From the NCBI RefSeq assembly GCF_021568905.1, contig NZ_JAKGSB010000006.1:124001-188000 (forward strand): 64,000 bases of DNA, given 5' to 3'. The DNA comes from Zavarzinia marina (lineage in GTDB: Bacteria > Pseudomonadota > Alphaproteobacteria > Zavarziniales > Zavarziniaceae). The position numbers and the translations under genes are program-made. How positions within the stretch are numbered: the stretch's first letter is position 1; each line of letters starts with the position of its first letter. Under the pieces are notes generated by a model that saw only the letters and a list, made by a program, of their open reading frames with translations, had not been told where the DNA came from and did not search any database. Below are positions 40,152 to 48,800 of this stretch, in pieces.

Positions 40152-41138
40152 ATGGAACGGACGAGACGGGCCCTGATTCTGGGGGCCACGGGCGGCGTGG
40201 GCGGGGAGACCGCGAAAGCCCTGGCCCGGCGGGGCTGGCACCTGCGCGCCCTGACCCGACGCGACGGCGATCTGCCCGACCTCGGCGCCGTCGACTGGCG
40301 CCGGGGCGATGCCATGAACCCGGCCGACGTGATCGCGGCGGCGGAAGGCTGCGACGTGATCCTGCATGCCGTGAACCCGCCCGGTTATCGTGACTGGGCC
40401 GGCCGCGTGCTGCCCATGCTGGACGCGACGCTGGCCGCCGCCGCGCGCCACGGCGCCCGCATCGCCCTGCCCGGCACGATCTACAACTACGGCCCTGACC
40501 ATCCGCTCCTGACCGAGGACACGCCGCAGCATCCCGTCTCGGTGAAGGGCGCGATCCGGGTCGAGATGGAACGCCGACTCGCCGCCTCGGGCCTGCCGGT
40601 GCTGATCCTGCGCGCGGGCGATTTCTTCGGCCCCCATGCCGGCAATTCCTGGTTCGGCGAGAGCATGGTGAAGCCGGGCCGTCCGCTGTCGTCCATCACC
40701 TATCCGGGCGAGCCGGAGGTGGGCCATGCCTGGGCCTATCTGCCCGACGTCGGCGAGACCTTCGCCCGCCTGCTGGCGCGCGAAGCCGACCTGCCGCGCG
40801 TGGCCCGCTTCCATTTCGCCGGCCATTGGTGCGACCGGGGCATCGACTTCGCCGAGGCGGTGCGCGATGCCGCCGGCCGGCCCGACGCGGCGATCCGGCG
40901 CATGCCCTGGTGGGCGCTCCGCCTCGCCGCCCCCGCCGTGCCCCTGTTCCGCGAAATCCTGGAGATGCGCTATCTGTGGCGCTGTCCCCTGCGCCTCGAC
41001 AATCGCCGTCTGGTCGATTTCCTGGGCGAGGAACCGCATACGTCCCTGCCTACGGCCCTTCGCGACAGTCTCGCGGCGCTCGGCTGTCTCGACGGCGCGG
41101 TCAGACCAGGGGGGCACCCGTCCGCAGCCGGCGCCTGA
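40152..41138 (+). CDS. NAD(P)-dependent epimerase/dehydratase-like (extended SDR)
   Basis: 328 residues from the ATG at 40152, which has GGAGG 6 nt upstream; the ATG two codons earlier abuts that site. The nucleotide-binding glycines are in ILGATGGVGGETAKAL. The region where extended SDRs carry YxxxK reads PVSVKGAIRVEMERRL, so both catalytic residues look replaced (Val and Arg). That suggests a NAD(P)-binding or regulatory role, or a different chemistry. GTIYNYGP is retained. Its last 38 bp overlap the convergent MpaB-like gene. Confidence 0.78.
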   Translation: MERTRRALILGATGGVGGETAKALARRGWHLRALTRRDGDLPDLGAVDWRRGDAMNPADVIAAAEGCDVILHAVNPPGYRDWAGRVLPMLDATLAAAARHGARIALPGTIYNYGPDHPLLTEDTPQHPVSVKGAIRVEMERRLAASGLPVLILRAGDFFGPHAGNSWFGESMVKPGRPLSSITYPGEPEVGHAWAYLPDVGETFARLLAREADLPRVARFHFAGHWCDRGIDFAEAVRDAAGRPDAAIRRMPWWALRLAAPAVPLFREILEMRYLWRCPLRLDNRRLVDFLGEEPHTSLPTALRDSLAALGCLDGAVRPGGHPSAAGA

Positions 41139-41967
41139 AATCCCGCAACACCAGGAGGAACGGCGCCTGGCGCAGCACCCTCGGCAACAGCGCGTTGAGC
41201 GTGCCGAGGCGCCGGGCGACCCGCTCGAAGCGGCGCTGGCGCCTCTCGTCCCAGGGCAGCCCCATGGCCGTGCGCAGTTCCGGGGGCAGGAAGCCCGTGG
41301 TCATGAAGCGGTTGAAGCGCCCGAACAGCAAGGGCAGCGGCGCCGGCAGAAAACGCAGATCGGCCAGCGCGCCCAGAAAATCGCGCGTCGCGGGATCGAT
41401 CCGCGCCGCCGCCAGCCCCGCCGCCCAATAGGCGTCGAAAGCGGCGATATCCTTCGGCCAGATGCCGGGCCGGACCTGCAGCATGGTGCCGAGCCCCGCG
41501 GCCCGCGCATGGAAATCCTCGCCCCGCCCGGCCGAGGTCTCGCCGCGAAAGGCCGCGACCGCATCGACGAAACCGCGATAGAGACAGGCGGCGACCCAGA
41601 GCTGAAGGTTCGGATCCATGGCGCTGTAGGAAACCGCGGCCCCCGGTTCGGAACGGACCTGGGCGTGGACCCGGTTCACCGCCGCCGCATAGGCCGCCTT
41701 TTCCGCCGCCGTGCCCATGGTCGCGACCGCGAGATAGGTCAGCGTGGTGCGGGTGCGCTTGAACGGATGCTTGAACAGGCTGCCGCTCTCGACCTTGCTG
41801 TCCTTCACGCCATGGCCGACACCCGGCCACGACAATTGCATGATCACATTGGCGCCGCCCGCCAGGATGTTGATGCCGTCCAGCACGCCGGGGACCCATC
41901 GGTCGAGGTCACGCGCGGAAAGCGGGATGTCCTCGGTCGCCCGATCGGCCTGAAGGGAGAGTGTCAT
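41101..41967 (-). CDS. MpaB-like oxygenase (DUF2236 family)
   Basis: 288 residues from the ATG at 41967. Landmarks of the rubber-oxygenase/MpaB group are visible: LAGGANVIMQLSWPGVGHGV near residue 35, the SLFKHPFKRTRTTLTYLAVATMGT block, and NRVHAQVRSE...YSAMDPNLQLWVAACLYRGFVDA in the middle. Family members are b-type haem proteins; some cleave polyisoprene, others are peptide-natural-product enzymes. The substrate here is unknown. The ribosome-binding site is weak. It is divergent from the DEAD-box helicase and overlaps the epimerase-like gene tail to tail. Confidence 0.83.
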   Translation of the reverse strand: MTLSLQADRATEDIPLSARDLDRWVPGVLDGINILAGGANVIMQLSWPGVGHGVKDSKVESGSLFKHPFKRTRTTLTYLAVATMGTAAEKAAYAAAVNRVHAQVRSEPGAAVSYSAMDPNLQLWVAACLYRGFVDAVAAFRGETSAGRGEDFHARAAGLGTMLQVRPGIWPKDIAAFDAYWAAGLAAARIDPATRDFLGALADLRFLPAPLPLLFGRFNRFMTTGFLPPELRTAMGLPWDERRQRRFERVARRLGTLNALLPRVLRQAPFLLVLRDFRRRLRTGAPLV

Positions 41968-42240
41968 GGCGTCCGCACCGTCGCTTTCTACCTTCCCGGA
42001 CTCTCGCGGTGTCGCGCGCGGGCCACAACTCGCAATGGATCTTGCCCCGTTCCCTGCGCAAAAGGCGGGCAGCCATGCGCGGTGCGGCATGGTGTTTCGC
42101 CGCGCGCTCGTGTAATGAAAGCGGCCATATGCGCCCGACGCGCGCCAGCGCCGTTCTCTCGACCGCGATTTCGCGGCGCGGGGCGGCCGGCTCTCCCAGC
42201 CTCCACGCCGCCGTCGAGGCCCCCCTTCTACAGAGACCCC

Positions 42241-43947
42241 ATGCCCTTTCCCTTCATCAATACCCATGTGAACGGCGCCCTTGCCGCGCGCGACTATGCC
42301 GAACCGACCGCCGTCCAGACCGCCGTCCTCGAACCGGCGGCCGAGGGCCGCGACCTGCTGGTCTCGGCCCAGACCGGTTCCGGCAAGACGGTCGCCTATG
42401 CGCTCGCCATCGTGCGCGACCTGCTCGGCGATGCCGAACGCTTCGCCCAGGCCCGCGCGCCGCTGGCGCTGGTGATCGCGCCGACCCGCGAACTGGCCAT
42501 GCAGGTCCATGCCGAATTGAGCTGGCTCTACGGCCCGGCCGGGGCCCGCGTCGTCTCCTGCGTCGGCGGCATGGATCCCCGGCAGGAAGCCCGCGCCCTC
42601 TATGGCGGCTGCCATGTCGTCGTCGGCACGCCGGGACGGCTGCGCGATCATCTGGAACGCGGCCGGATCGAGACCGCCGAGATGCGCGCCGTCGTCCTCG
42701 ACGAGGCGGACGAGATGCTGGACCTCGGCTTCAAGGAAGACCTCGAATTCATCCTGGAGGCGACGCCCGAAAGCCGACGCACCCTCCTCTTCTCCGCGAC
42801 CATCGCGCCGGAGATCGCCCGCCTCGCGACCCAGTACCAGAAGGACGCGCTCAGGATCGAGGCGACGGCCAAGGGCGAGGCCCATGGCGACATCGAATAT
42901 CGCGCCATCCGCGTCGCCCCCAACGAGATCGAGCATGCGGTGGTGAACGTGCTGCGTTACTACGACAGCCGCGTCTCGATGATCTTCTGCTCGACACGCG
43001 AATCCGTGCGCCACCTCTCGGCCCGGCTGCAGGAGCGCGGCTTCGCCACCGTGGCCCTGTCGGGCGAATTGTCCCAGAACGAGCGCAGCCACGCCCTGCA
43101 GGCGGTGCGCGACGGCAGGGCCCGGGTCTGCGTCGCGACCGACGTCGCGGCGCGCGGCATCGACGTCGCCGATCTCGGCCTCGTCGTCCATGCCGAACTG
43201 CCGAACAACCGCGAAACCCTGCTGCACCGCTCGGGCCGTACCGGGCGCGCCGGGCGGAAGGGCACCTGCGTCATCCTGGTGCCCTACAACCGCCGGCGCC
43301 GGGCGGAACAGCTTCTGTTCGGCACGCGCCTCAACATCGTCTGGTCGGGCCCGCCCACGGCCGACGAGATCCAGCGCCTGGACCACGACCGCCTGCTGGC
43401 CGATCCCCTGTTCGAACAGGCGGCCGGGGAGGACGATCTGACGCTTGCCCGCGAACTTCTCGAACGCCATGGCGCCGAAACCCTGGTCGCCGCCCTGATC
43501 CGGCTGCGCCGCGCCGACCTGCCGGCGCCGGAGGAGATTTCGGCGGAAGCCCCGCCGCCGCCCGCCGCGCGCGGCCCGCGCATCGCCGGCGGCCGGGGCC
43601 CCGGCGGTGACGGTGTCTGGTTCCAGATGAATGTCGGCCGGCGCAACAATGCCGATCCGAAATGGCTGCTGCCGATCATCTGCCGCCTCGGCAAGGTGAC
43701 CAAGCAGGACATCGGCGCCATCCGCATCTTCGACCGCGAGACCCGCTTCGAGATCGCGCCCGACATGGCCGGCGCCTTCGCCGACAGCGTGCGCGACGCG
43801 AATGATCCCAAGATCCGGATCGAACCGGCCGGCGCCGGCGGCGAAACCATGCCGCCCCGCCCGCCGAAGCGCCCCCATCGCGGCCAGGCCCCGCGCGACG
43901 GCGCGGGCCACGCCCCGCCCCGCCAGAAGAAGCGCCGCCACGCCTGA
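42241..43947 (+). CDS. DEAD-box RNA helicase with a DbpA-like RNA-binding domain
   Basis: 568 residues. All core motifs are present: Q-motif region AEPTAVQTAVL, AQTGSGKT, PTRELAMQ, GTPGRL, VLDEADEML, SATI, IFCSTRE, VATDVAARGIDV and HRSGRTGRAG. After the two RecA domains comes a linker and a DbpA/CsdA-type RRM (about 440-530, VWFQMNVGRRNNADPKWLLPIICRLGKVTKQDIGAIRIF), then a basic tail with PPKRPHRGQAPRDG. It probably acts in ribosome assembly or cold-related RNA unwinding. A 273-nt leader precedes it. The stop codon lies in the loop of a GC hairpin. Confidence 0.93.
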   Translation: MPFPFINTHVNGALAARDYAEPTAVQTAVLEPAAEGRDLLVSAQTGSGKTVAYALAIVRDLLGDAERFAQARAPLALVIAPTRELAMQVHAELSWLYGPAGARVVSCVGGMDPRQEARALYGGCHVVVGTPGRLRDHLERGRIETAEMRAVVLDEADEMLDLGFKEDLEFILEATPESRRTLLFSATIAPEIARLATQYQKDALRIEATAKGEAHGDIEYRAIRVAPNEIEHAVVNVLRYYDSRVSMIFCSTRESVRHLSARLQERGFATVALSGELSQNERSHALQAVRDGRARVCVATDVAARGIDVADLGLVVHAELPNNRETLLHRSGRTGRAGRKGTCVILVPYNRRRRAEQLLFGTRLNIVWSGPPTADEIQRLDHDRLLADPLFEQAAGEDDLTLARELLERHGAETLVAALIRLRRADLPAPEEISAEAPPPPAARGPRIAGGRGPGGDGVWFQMNVGRRNNADPKWLLPIICRLGKVTKQDIGAIRIFDRETRFEIAPDMAGAFADSVRDANDPKIRIEPAGAGGETMPPRPPKRPHRGQAPRDGAGHAPPRQKKRRHA

Positions 43948-43957
43948 CGGCGTGGCG
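43936..43957 (+). terminator. Hairpin at the end of the helicase gene
   Basis: CGCCACGCC (43936-43944) pairs with GGCGTGGCG (43949-43957) over a 4-nt loop that contains the stop codon. No T-run follows, so termination here may be weak or Rho-assisted. Confidence 0.4.
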
Positions 43958-43994
43958 CCTGCGTCCGGGCTGTTCCGGTCTTAGTGCCCCATTC

Positions 43995-44615
43995 TTACTG
44001 GCCCATCATGCCGGGCAGGGCGCCCATCATGGCGCCCATGGGCATGACCTGGACGCCCGGCGGCACACGGAAGCGCGAGGCGTCCTGCGGGCCGACGTCG
44101 ACGCGCGTGGCGGTGACCGTATAGGTCTTGCCGCCTTCGACGGATTCGGAGAACAGCATGACGTTGTCGCCGGTCAGGCAGACCTTGGATTCCATGCGAT
44201 CGCCGTTCAGGGTGCCGACGGCGTCATAGAGCGTGCAGTCGTGGCCCGCGACGGTCTTGGCGCCGATCGCGGTCAGGGTCACGTCGCCTTCGGTGAAGAC
44301 CTGCTGGGGCGACACGCCGCCTCCCATGCCGCCGGGCATCGGCTGGTTCATGTCCATCTCGAACGCCATCTTCATGGGCGCGGTCATGATCACCGTCATC
44401 TTGTCGGTCTTCAGGTTCATCAGCCCGGTCATGGACTGGCCCTGCTCGTTCATGTCCATGCGCATGATGCCGTCGTGATGGGCCATGTCCATCGCATGGC
44501 CGCCCGGCTGCACCAGATAGGAGATCGAATAGTCGACCGTCGGCAGCGGCACCGGATCGGCGAGCGCCACCCCGGGCAGAAGCACGGCGGCGGCGAGGAC
44601 GGCAAGACGAGACAT
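43995..44615 (-). CDS. Exported Met-rich DUF4412-like protein
   Basis: 206 residues from the ATG at 44615 (AGGGAG about 7 nt upstream); the longer frame to 44765 is not supported. The signal peptide (1-19, ending in GVALA-D) precedes a mature protein with about 23 Met, clustered in HAMDMAHHDGIMRMDMNE, PMKMAFEMDMNQPMPGGM and the tail MPMGAMMGALPGMMG. A DUF4412-type core (GHDCTLYDAVGTLNG...RFRVPPGVQVM) lies between. Met/His clusters of this type can bind Cu(I) or Ag(I), but no such role is known for the family. Confidence 0.75.
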   Translation of the reverse strand: MSRLAVLAAAVLLPGVALADPVPLPTVDYSISYLVQPGGHAMDMAHHDGIMRMDMNEQGQSMTGLMNLKTDKMTVIMTAPMKMAFEMDMNQPMPGGMGGGVSPQQVFTEGDVTLTAIGAKTVAGHDCTLYDAVGTLNGDRMESKVCLTGDNVMLFSESVEGGKTYTVTATRVDVGPQDASRFRVPPGVQVMPMGAMMGALPGMMGQ

Positions 44616-44871
44616 GCGGTTACTCCCTGTTTTCGGGCATGGTGCCATGGCGGGTCCCGGAAGACCAACCGCCAGGGCCGCCTGCGGTTCCCGCCATGCG
44701 CGATCGAAGCGAATCGCGGCCGCACCATGGCATGAAGCCGCCCGCGCCAAAGTGACCGCCGTCACCGCGCCGCCGCGTCACCCTCGGCCCGGGCGTGACG
44801 CTTGCGGGGGGCGGAAAGCCGGGGCACCCTTGGGCAAAAGACGGCGCCCGGACGCCGCCGGAGGAGAGCTC

Positions 44872-46050
44872 ATGACCGAAATGCCCGTGTTCGATCCCCT
44901 GCTGCGGGAAGTGCCCAGCCCCTATTACACCCCCGCGCACCGCGAATTTCGCGCCACCATCCGCCGCTGGGTCGACGAGCATGTCGCGCCCTTCGTCGAG
45001 CAATGGGACGAGGCCGGCACCTTCCCCCGCGAGCTCTATGGCAAGGCGGCGGAGATCGGCCTGATCGGCATGGGCTTTCCCGAGGAATATGGCGGCATCG
45101 AAGGCACCGACCTGTTCCACATGATCGTCGCGACCGAGGAATTGGCGCGCGCCGGCTCCGGCGGCCTGATCGCCTCCTTGATGAGCCACAGCATCGGCGC
45201 GCCCCCCATTGCGGCCCTGGGCAGCGACGAGTTGAAGGCGCGGGTGCTGCCCGGAATCCTTTCCGGCGAGAAGATTTCCGCCCTCGCCATCACCGAACCC
45301 TCGGGCGGTTCCGACGTCGCCAACCTGCGCACCACGGCCCGCCTCGACGGCGATCACTACGTCGTCGACGGGGAGAAGGTGTTCATCACGTCGGGCATCC
45401 GCGCCGACTACGTCACCACCGCCGTCCGCACCGGCGGCAAGGGCTTCGGCGGGATCTCCCTCCTCCTGATCGAGACGGACCGGCCGGGCATCACCCGCAC
45501 GCCCCTGAAGAAGATGGGCTGGTGGATGTCCGATACCGCCGCCATCCATTTCGACGGCGTCAGGGTGCCGGCGGCCAATCTGGTCGGGCCCGAAAATGCC
45601 GGCTTCCTCGGCATCGTGCGCAATTTCAACGGCGAACGCATCGGCCTTGCCGCCGGCGCCAATGCCTTCGCCCGCGTCGCCCTCGAGGAGGCGATCGACT
45701 GGGCACGCCAGCGCCAGACCTTCGGCAAGCGCCTGGCCGACCATCAGGTGATCCGCCACAAGATCGTCGACATGGCCCAGCGCATCCAGGCCACCCAATG
45801 CATGCTGGAGAACCTGGCCTGGCGCGTCGAACAGGGCGATGCCCCGATCGCCGAGATCTGCATGCTGAAGAACCAGGCGACCCTGACCATGGAATTCTGC
45901 GCCCGCGAGGCTATGCAGATCCTGGGCGGCGCCGGCTACATGCGCGGCGTGAAGACCGAACGCATCTATCGCGAGGTGCGGGTGAACGCCATCGGCGGCG
46001 GCTCGGAGGAAATCATGCGCGATCTGGCGGCCCGGCAGCTGGGGCTGTAG
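44872..46050 (+). CDS. Acyl-CoA dehydrogenase
   Basis: 392 residues. FAD and acyl-CoA sites are visible in ITEPSGGSDVANLRTTA (140-156) and in the C-terminal GGAGYMRGVKTERIYREVRV. The base usually found in the C-terminal xEGT position is replaced by GGGS; the catalytic Glu is instead probably E255 in NGERIG, as in isovaleryl- and long-chain-type enzymes. The substrate is not known; a branched or isoprenoid acyl-CoA is possible. GGAGGAG precedes the ATG. It is followed after 37 nt by a HAD phosphatase and a hotdog thioesterase in the same direction. Confidence 0.9.
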   Translation: MTEMPVFDPLLREVPSPYYTPAHREFRATIRRWVDEHVAPFVEQWDEAGTFPRELYGKAAEIGLIGMGFPEEYGGIEGTDLFHMIVATEELARAGSGGLIASLMSHSIGAPPIAALGSDELKARVLPGILSGEKISALAITEPSGGSDVANLRTTARLDGDHYVVDGEKVFITSGIRADYVTTAVRTGGKGFGGISLLLIETDRPGITRTPLKKMGWWMSDTAAIHFDGVRVPAANLVGPENAGFLGIVRNFNGERIGLAAGANAFARVALEEAIDWARQRQTFGKRLADHQVIRHKIVDMAQRIQATQCMLENLAWRVEQGDAPIAEICMLKNQATLTMEFCAREAMQILGGAGYMRGVKTERIYREVRVNAIGGGSEEIMRDLAARQLGL

Positions 46051-46087
46051 GATCCGCTCCGCTCCCCTTCGGTCAAGGAATTGTCGG

Positions 46088-46738
46088 TTGCGTCCTTCCC
46101 TCGTGATCTTCGATTGTGACGGTGTCCTGGTGGATTCCGAAGGGATCGCCAACCGTGCCCTGGCCGAGGCGGTCACCGCCCTCGGCCATCCGCTGGGCGA
46201 GGCGGAGAGCCGGCGCGACTTCGTCGGCCTCTCGATGAAATCGGTCATGGCGGGCATCGAGGCGCGGATCGGCCGCCCCTTGCCGGACGGCTGGCTCGAC
46301 GATCTCCAGGTCAGGACCTATACCGCCTTCCGGGCCGAGCTCGGCCCGGTGCCCGGCGTCGCCGACGCGGTCCGCGCCGTGCAGGCCGCCGGTATCGCGA
46401 CCTGCGTCGCCTCTTCCGGCACCCCGGACAAGCTCGCCCTCACCCTCGGCCTGACCGGGCTGGCGCCCCTGTTCGAAGGGCACGTGTTCTCCGCCGTCTC
46501 CGTTGCCCGCGGCAAGCCGGCACCGGATCTCTTCCTCCACGCCGCCGCGCGCATGGGCCATGGGCCCGAGACCTGCGTCGTCGTCGAGGACAGCGTGCCG
46601 GGCGTCACCGGCGCGGTCGCCGCCGGCATGCGCGCCCTCGGCTTCTCGCGCGAGACTTCGGCCGGCCTGCTGGCCGGCGCGGGGGCCGATGTCTTCGACG
46701 ACATGGCCGCCCTGCCCGGCCTCATCGGACTGGAATGA
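46088..46738 (+). CDS. HAD-superfamily hydrolase (beta-phosphoglucomutase/phosphatase type)
   Basis: 216 residues from a TTG start (AAGGA 8 nt before it). HAD motifs are complete: FDCDGVLVDSEG with the nucleophile Asp, SSGTPDKL (motif II Ser), GKPAPDLFL with the Lys, and VVEDSVPGVTGA. The helical cap between motifs I and II is of the subclass I type found in phosphoglycolate phosphatases and phosphoglucomutases. The substrate is unknown. It overlaps the next gene by 4 nt, so it is co-translated with the thioesterase. Confidence 0.86.
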   Translation: MRPSLVIFDCDGVLVDSEGIANRALAEAVTALGHPLGEAESRRDFVGLSMKSVMAGIEARIGRPLPDGWLDDLQVRTYTAFRAELGPVPGVADAVRAVQAAGIATCVASSGTPDKLALTLGLTGLAPLFEGHVFSAVSVARGKPAPDLFLHAAARMGHGPETCVVVEDSVPGVTGAVAAGMRALGFSRETSAGLLAGAGADVFDDMAALPGLIGLE

Positions 46739-47628
46739 TGATCGACAATGCGAATTTCGCCGTCACCTGGCGCGGCGGCACCGATGCCTGGGAATGCGAT
46801 CAGATGGGCCATATGAACGTGCAGTTCTATGGCGCCAAATTCGACATGGCGGAAGCGGTATTGCTCGCCCGCCTGGGCCTGCCCGCCGGCAGCCCCGTCC
46901 GCCCCCTGACCGAGCAGATCGTCTTCCGCAAGGAAAGCCGCGTGGGCGCGGCGTTGTGGATCCAGAGCGCGGTGATCGGCGTCGATCACCCGGGCGACGC
47001 GCTGCGCCTGCGCCACGTCATGCACCATTCGCCCAGCGGCGCCATCGCCGCGACGGTCGATACCACGGTCGGCCATCTGCCCCCCGAGGTTCTCGCCGCC
47101 GGCGAGAAGGTGGGGGTCGAGCCGGCACTGACCGGCGCCCCCGACCTGGCGGAGCCGGTCGGCAGCCACGACGGCGTCACGCTGGCCCGTGCCCGCGACC
47201 TCGGCCTGATCGAGACCGGCGTCTCCTGCCTCTCGCCCGACGATCTTCACCCGAGCGGCATGATGACCCGGAAAGGCCTGATCGGGCGCCTGTCCGAAGC
47301 GGTCGGCCATCTGATCGCGTCCGAGGACACGGCCGCCGAATTCCTGCGCGAACGCCACATCGGCTCCGCCGCCCTCGACTACAAGATCCGCTGGGCGGAA
47401 CCCCGGGCTTTGGGCGATGTCGTGGTGCTGCGCTCCGGCGCCTCCGGCACCGTGGGCCGCACCCTTCGCTTCTTCCACTGGATGCTGGACGAGGCGACGG
47501 GAGATCCCGTCGCCTCGGTCGAGATCGTCGCCGTCTATTTCGACATGTTGGCCCGAAAGGCGATCCCTGTCCCGGAAGAGATCCTGAAGCTGTTCGACGG
47601 CAGGCTGGTCAACTGGCCGGCTGCTTGA
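46735..47628 (+). CDS. Double-hotdog acyl-CoA thioesterase-like protein
   Basis: 297 residues. Two hotdog units are seen. The first has WECDQMGHMNVQFYGAKFD (residues 18-36), the signature of 4HBT-type thioesterases, and MHHSPSGAIAATVDTTVGHL. The second, near 165-290, has HPSGMMTRKGLIGRLSEA and the helix-strand repeat ending RFFHWMLDEATGDPVAS. It would hydrolyse acyl-CoA, in line with the nearby acyl-CoA dehydrogenase. Its end overlaps the convergent PepSY gene by 20 bp. Confidence 0.83.
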   Translation: MMIDNANFAVTWRGGTDAWECDQMGHMNVQFYGAKFDMAEAVLLARLGLPAGSPVRPLTEQIVFRKESRVGAALWIQSAVIGVDHPGDALRLRHVMHHSPSGAIAATVDTTVGHLPPEVLAAGEKVGVEPALTGAPDLAEPVGSHDGVTLARARDLGLIETGVSCLSPDDLHPSGMMTRKGLIGRLSEAVGHLIASEDTAAEFLRERHIGSAALDYKIRWAEPRALGDVVVLRSGASGTVGRTLRFFHWMLDEATGDPVASVEIVAVYFDMLARKAIPVPEEILKLFDGRLVNWPAA

Positions 47629-48796
47629 CCAGCTTTCGCCTTTTGGACGCGACGCGCCCCTTCCGCTTGTAGCCCCAGATCACGATCCCGGTGATCGAGA
47701 GGGTGGCGACCACCACCCCCATGATCGAGATCAGGATCCGGCCGGGCAGACCGATGATGCGCCCCGAATGCAGCGGATATTGAATCTGCAGGAAGAGGTC
47801 GCCGACGGTGCCCTCGCCCGGGTTCTCGGTCAGCAGGGGCTCGCCCGTCTGGTCGTCCAGATAGATGGTGGCGACGCCGAGACCGACGGGATGTTCCGCC
47901 TCGCCATAGGTCACCATATAGGCCCTGAACATCGAGAAGCGATAGGCGCCGAGGACACGGCCTTCGAAACCTTCGGCCTCGGCCTTCGCGGCGCCCCGCG
48001 CCATCGCTTCCTCGATCCCGACCTTGGCCGGCGGCGGATCCTCGACGAAGCGGGGCATGCCGACCTCGATCGGGCCCGGCGTGACCTCCGTCACCAGGGA
48101 AACCAGCGGCCGGAACACCTCGTACTGGAGATTGAGGGCGACACCGGACATGGCGATAACCGCCAGCAGCGCCCAGGGCCAGAGCCCCCCGGCGCGGTGG
48201 ATGTCGACATTGCGGCGATAGAAGGCGGCCTTCTTCTTCATGGTGAAGGCCGGCCACCAATTGGTGAAGAAAGGCCGGTTGCGCGGCATGGTCAGAATGG
48301 CGCCGACGAAACAATCGACGAACCAGAAGATCGAGACCAGCCCCATGAACCACATGCCCCAGCGGTCCGGCAGGGCCAGGGAATAATGGAAGACGTAGAG
48401 GAAGGGGATCAGGTTCTCGGCCGAGAAGCAGCATTCGCCGAAATGGCGCGCGCCCAAGACCTCGCCCGTCACCGGATCGACGAAGATCTGATTGGGGACG
48501 GCGTCCTCCTCGATGCCCTTCTCCGGCTCGGCCCAGAAGACATAGGGATGGCCCGCCTCGTCGGGCAATGAAATACCCGAGATTACGACGTCCGGTATCG
48601 TTTCCTCGGTCCGCCGGGCCAGGGTGTCGACCGCCAGGGGCTCGCCCTCCGTGTCCACCTGGAAGAGCGAGGGGTTCAGCCATTCGTCGAGTTCGTGGTG
48701 GAACGCGATGACGCTGCCGGTCAAGCCCGACATCGCGAGGAAGGCGGCGATCGCGAGACCGACGTAGCGGTGAACGGCGAGGAGTTTCGTGCGCAT
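47609..48796 (-). CDS. PepSY-associated membrane protein (ferric-siderophore reductase type)
   Basis: 395 residues of the PepSY_TM family. Four membrane helices are visible (about 8-33, 140-170, 195-225, 350-380), with His residues in helix 1 (HRYVGLAIAAF, VIAFHHELDEW) and in FLYVFHYSLALPDRWG and DIHRAGGLWPW that could bind haem. Two PepSY-like periplasmic stretches lie between. It starts 4 nt after the end of a TonB-dependent receptor gene, so it is in one operon with it and probably helps to release iron from a siderophore by reduction. Confidence 0.85.
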   Translation of the reverse strand: MRTKLLAVHRYVGLAIAAFLAMSGLTGSVIAFHHELDEWLNPSLFQVDTEGEPLAVDTLARRTEETIPDVVISGISLPDEAGHPYVFWAEPEKGIEEDAVPNQIFVDPVTGEVLGARHFGECCFSAENLIPFLYVFHYSLALPDRWGMWFMGLVSIFWFVDCFVGAILTMPRNRPFFTNWWPAFTMKKKAAFYRRNVDIHRAGGLWPWALLAVIAMSGVALNLQYEVFRPLVSLVTEVTPGPIEVGMPRFVEDPPPAKVGIEEAMARGAAKAEAEGFEGRVLGAYRFSMFRAYMVTYGEAEHPVGLGVATIYLDDQTGEPLLTENPGEGTVGDLFLQIQYPLHSGRIIGLPGRILISIMGVVVATLSITGIVIWGYKRKGRVASKRRKLVKQPAS

Positions 48797-48800
48797 CGTC

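Noticed and set aside
40726-42240. The N-terminal part of a 1073-codon plus-strand frame that ends in the helicase
   Set aside because: It overlaps the epimerase-like and MpaB-like genes in other frames and has no motif; the helicase starts at the ATG at 42241.
41968-43941. The upstream two thirds of a 946-codon minus-strand frame ending in the MpaB-like protein
   Set aside because: This part is antisense to the DEAD-box helicase; only residues after the ATG at 41967 match the MpaB/DUF2236 family.
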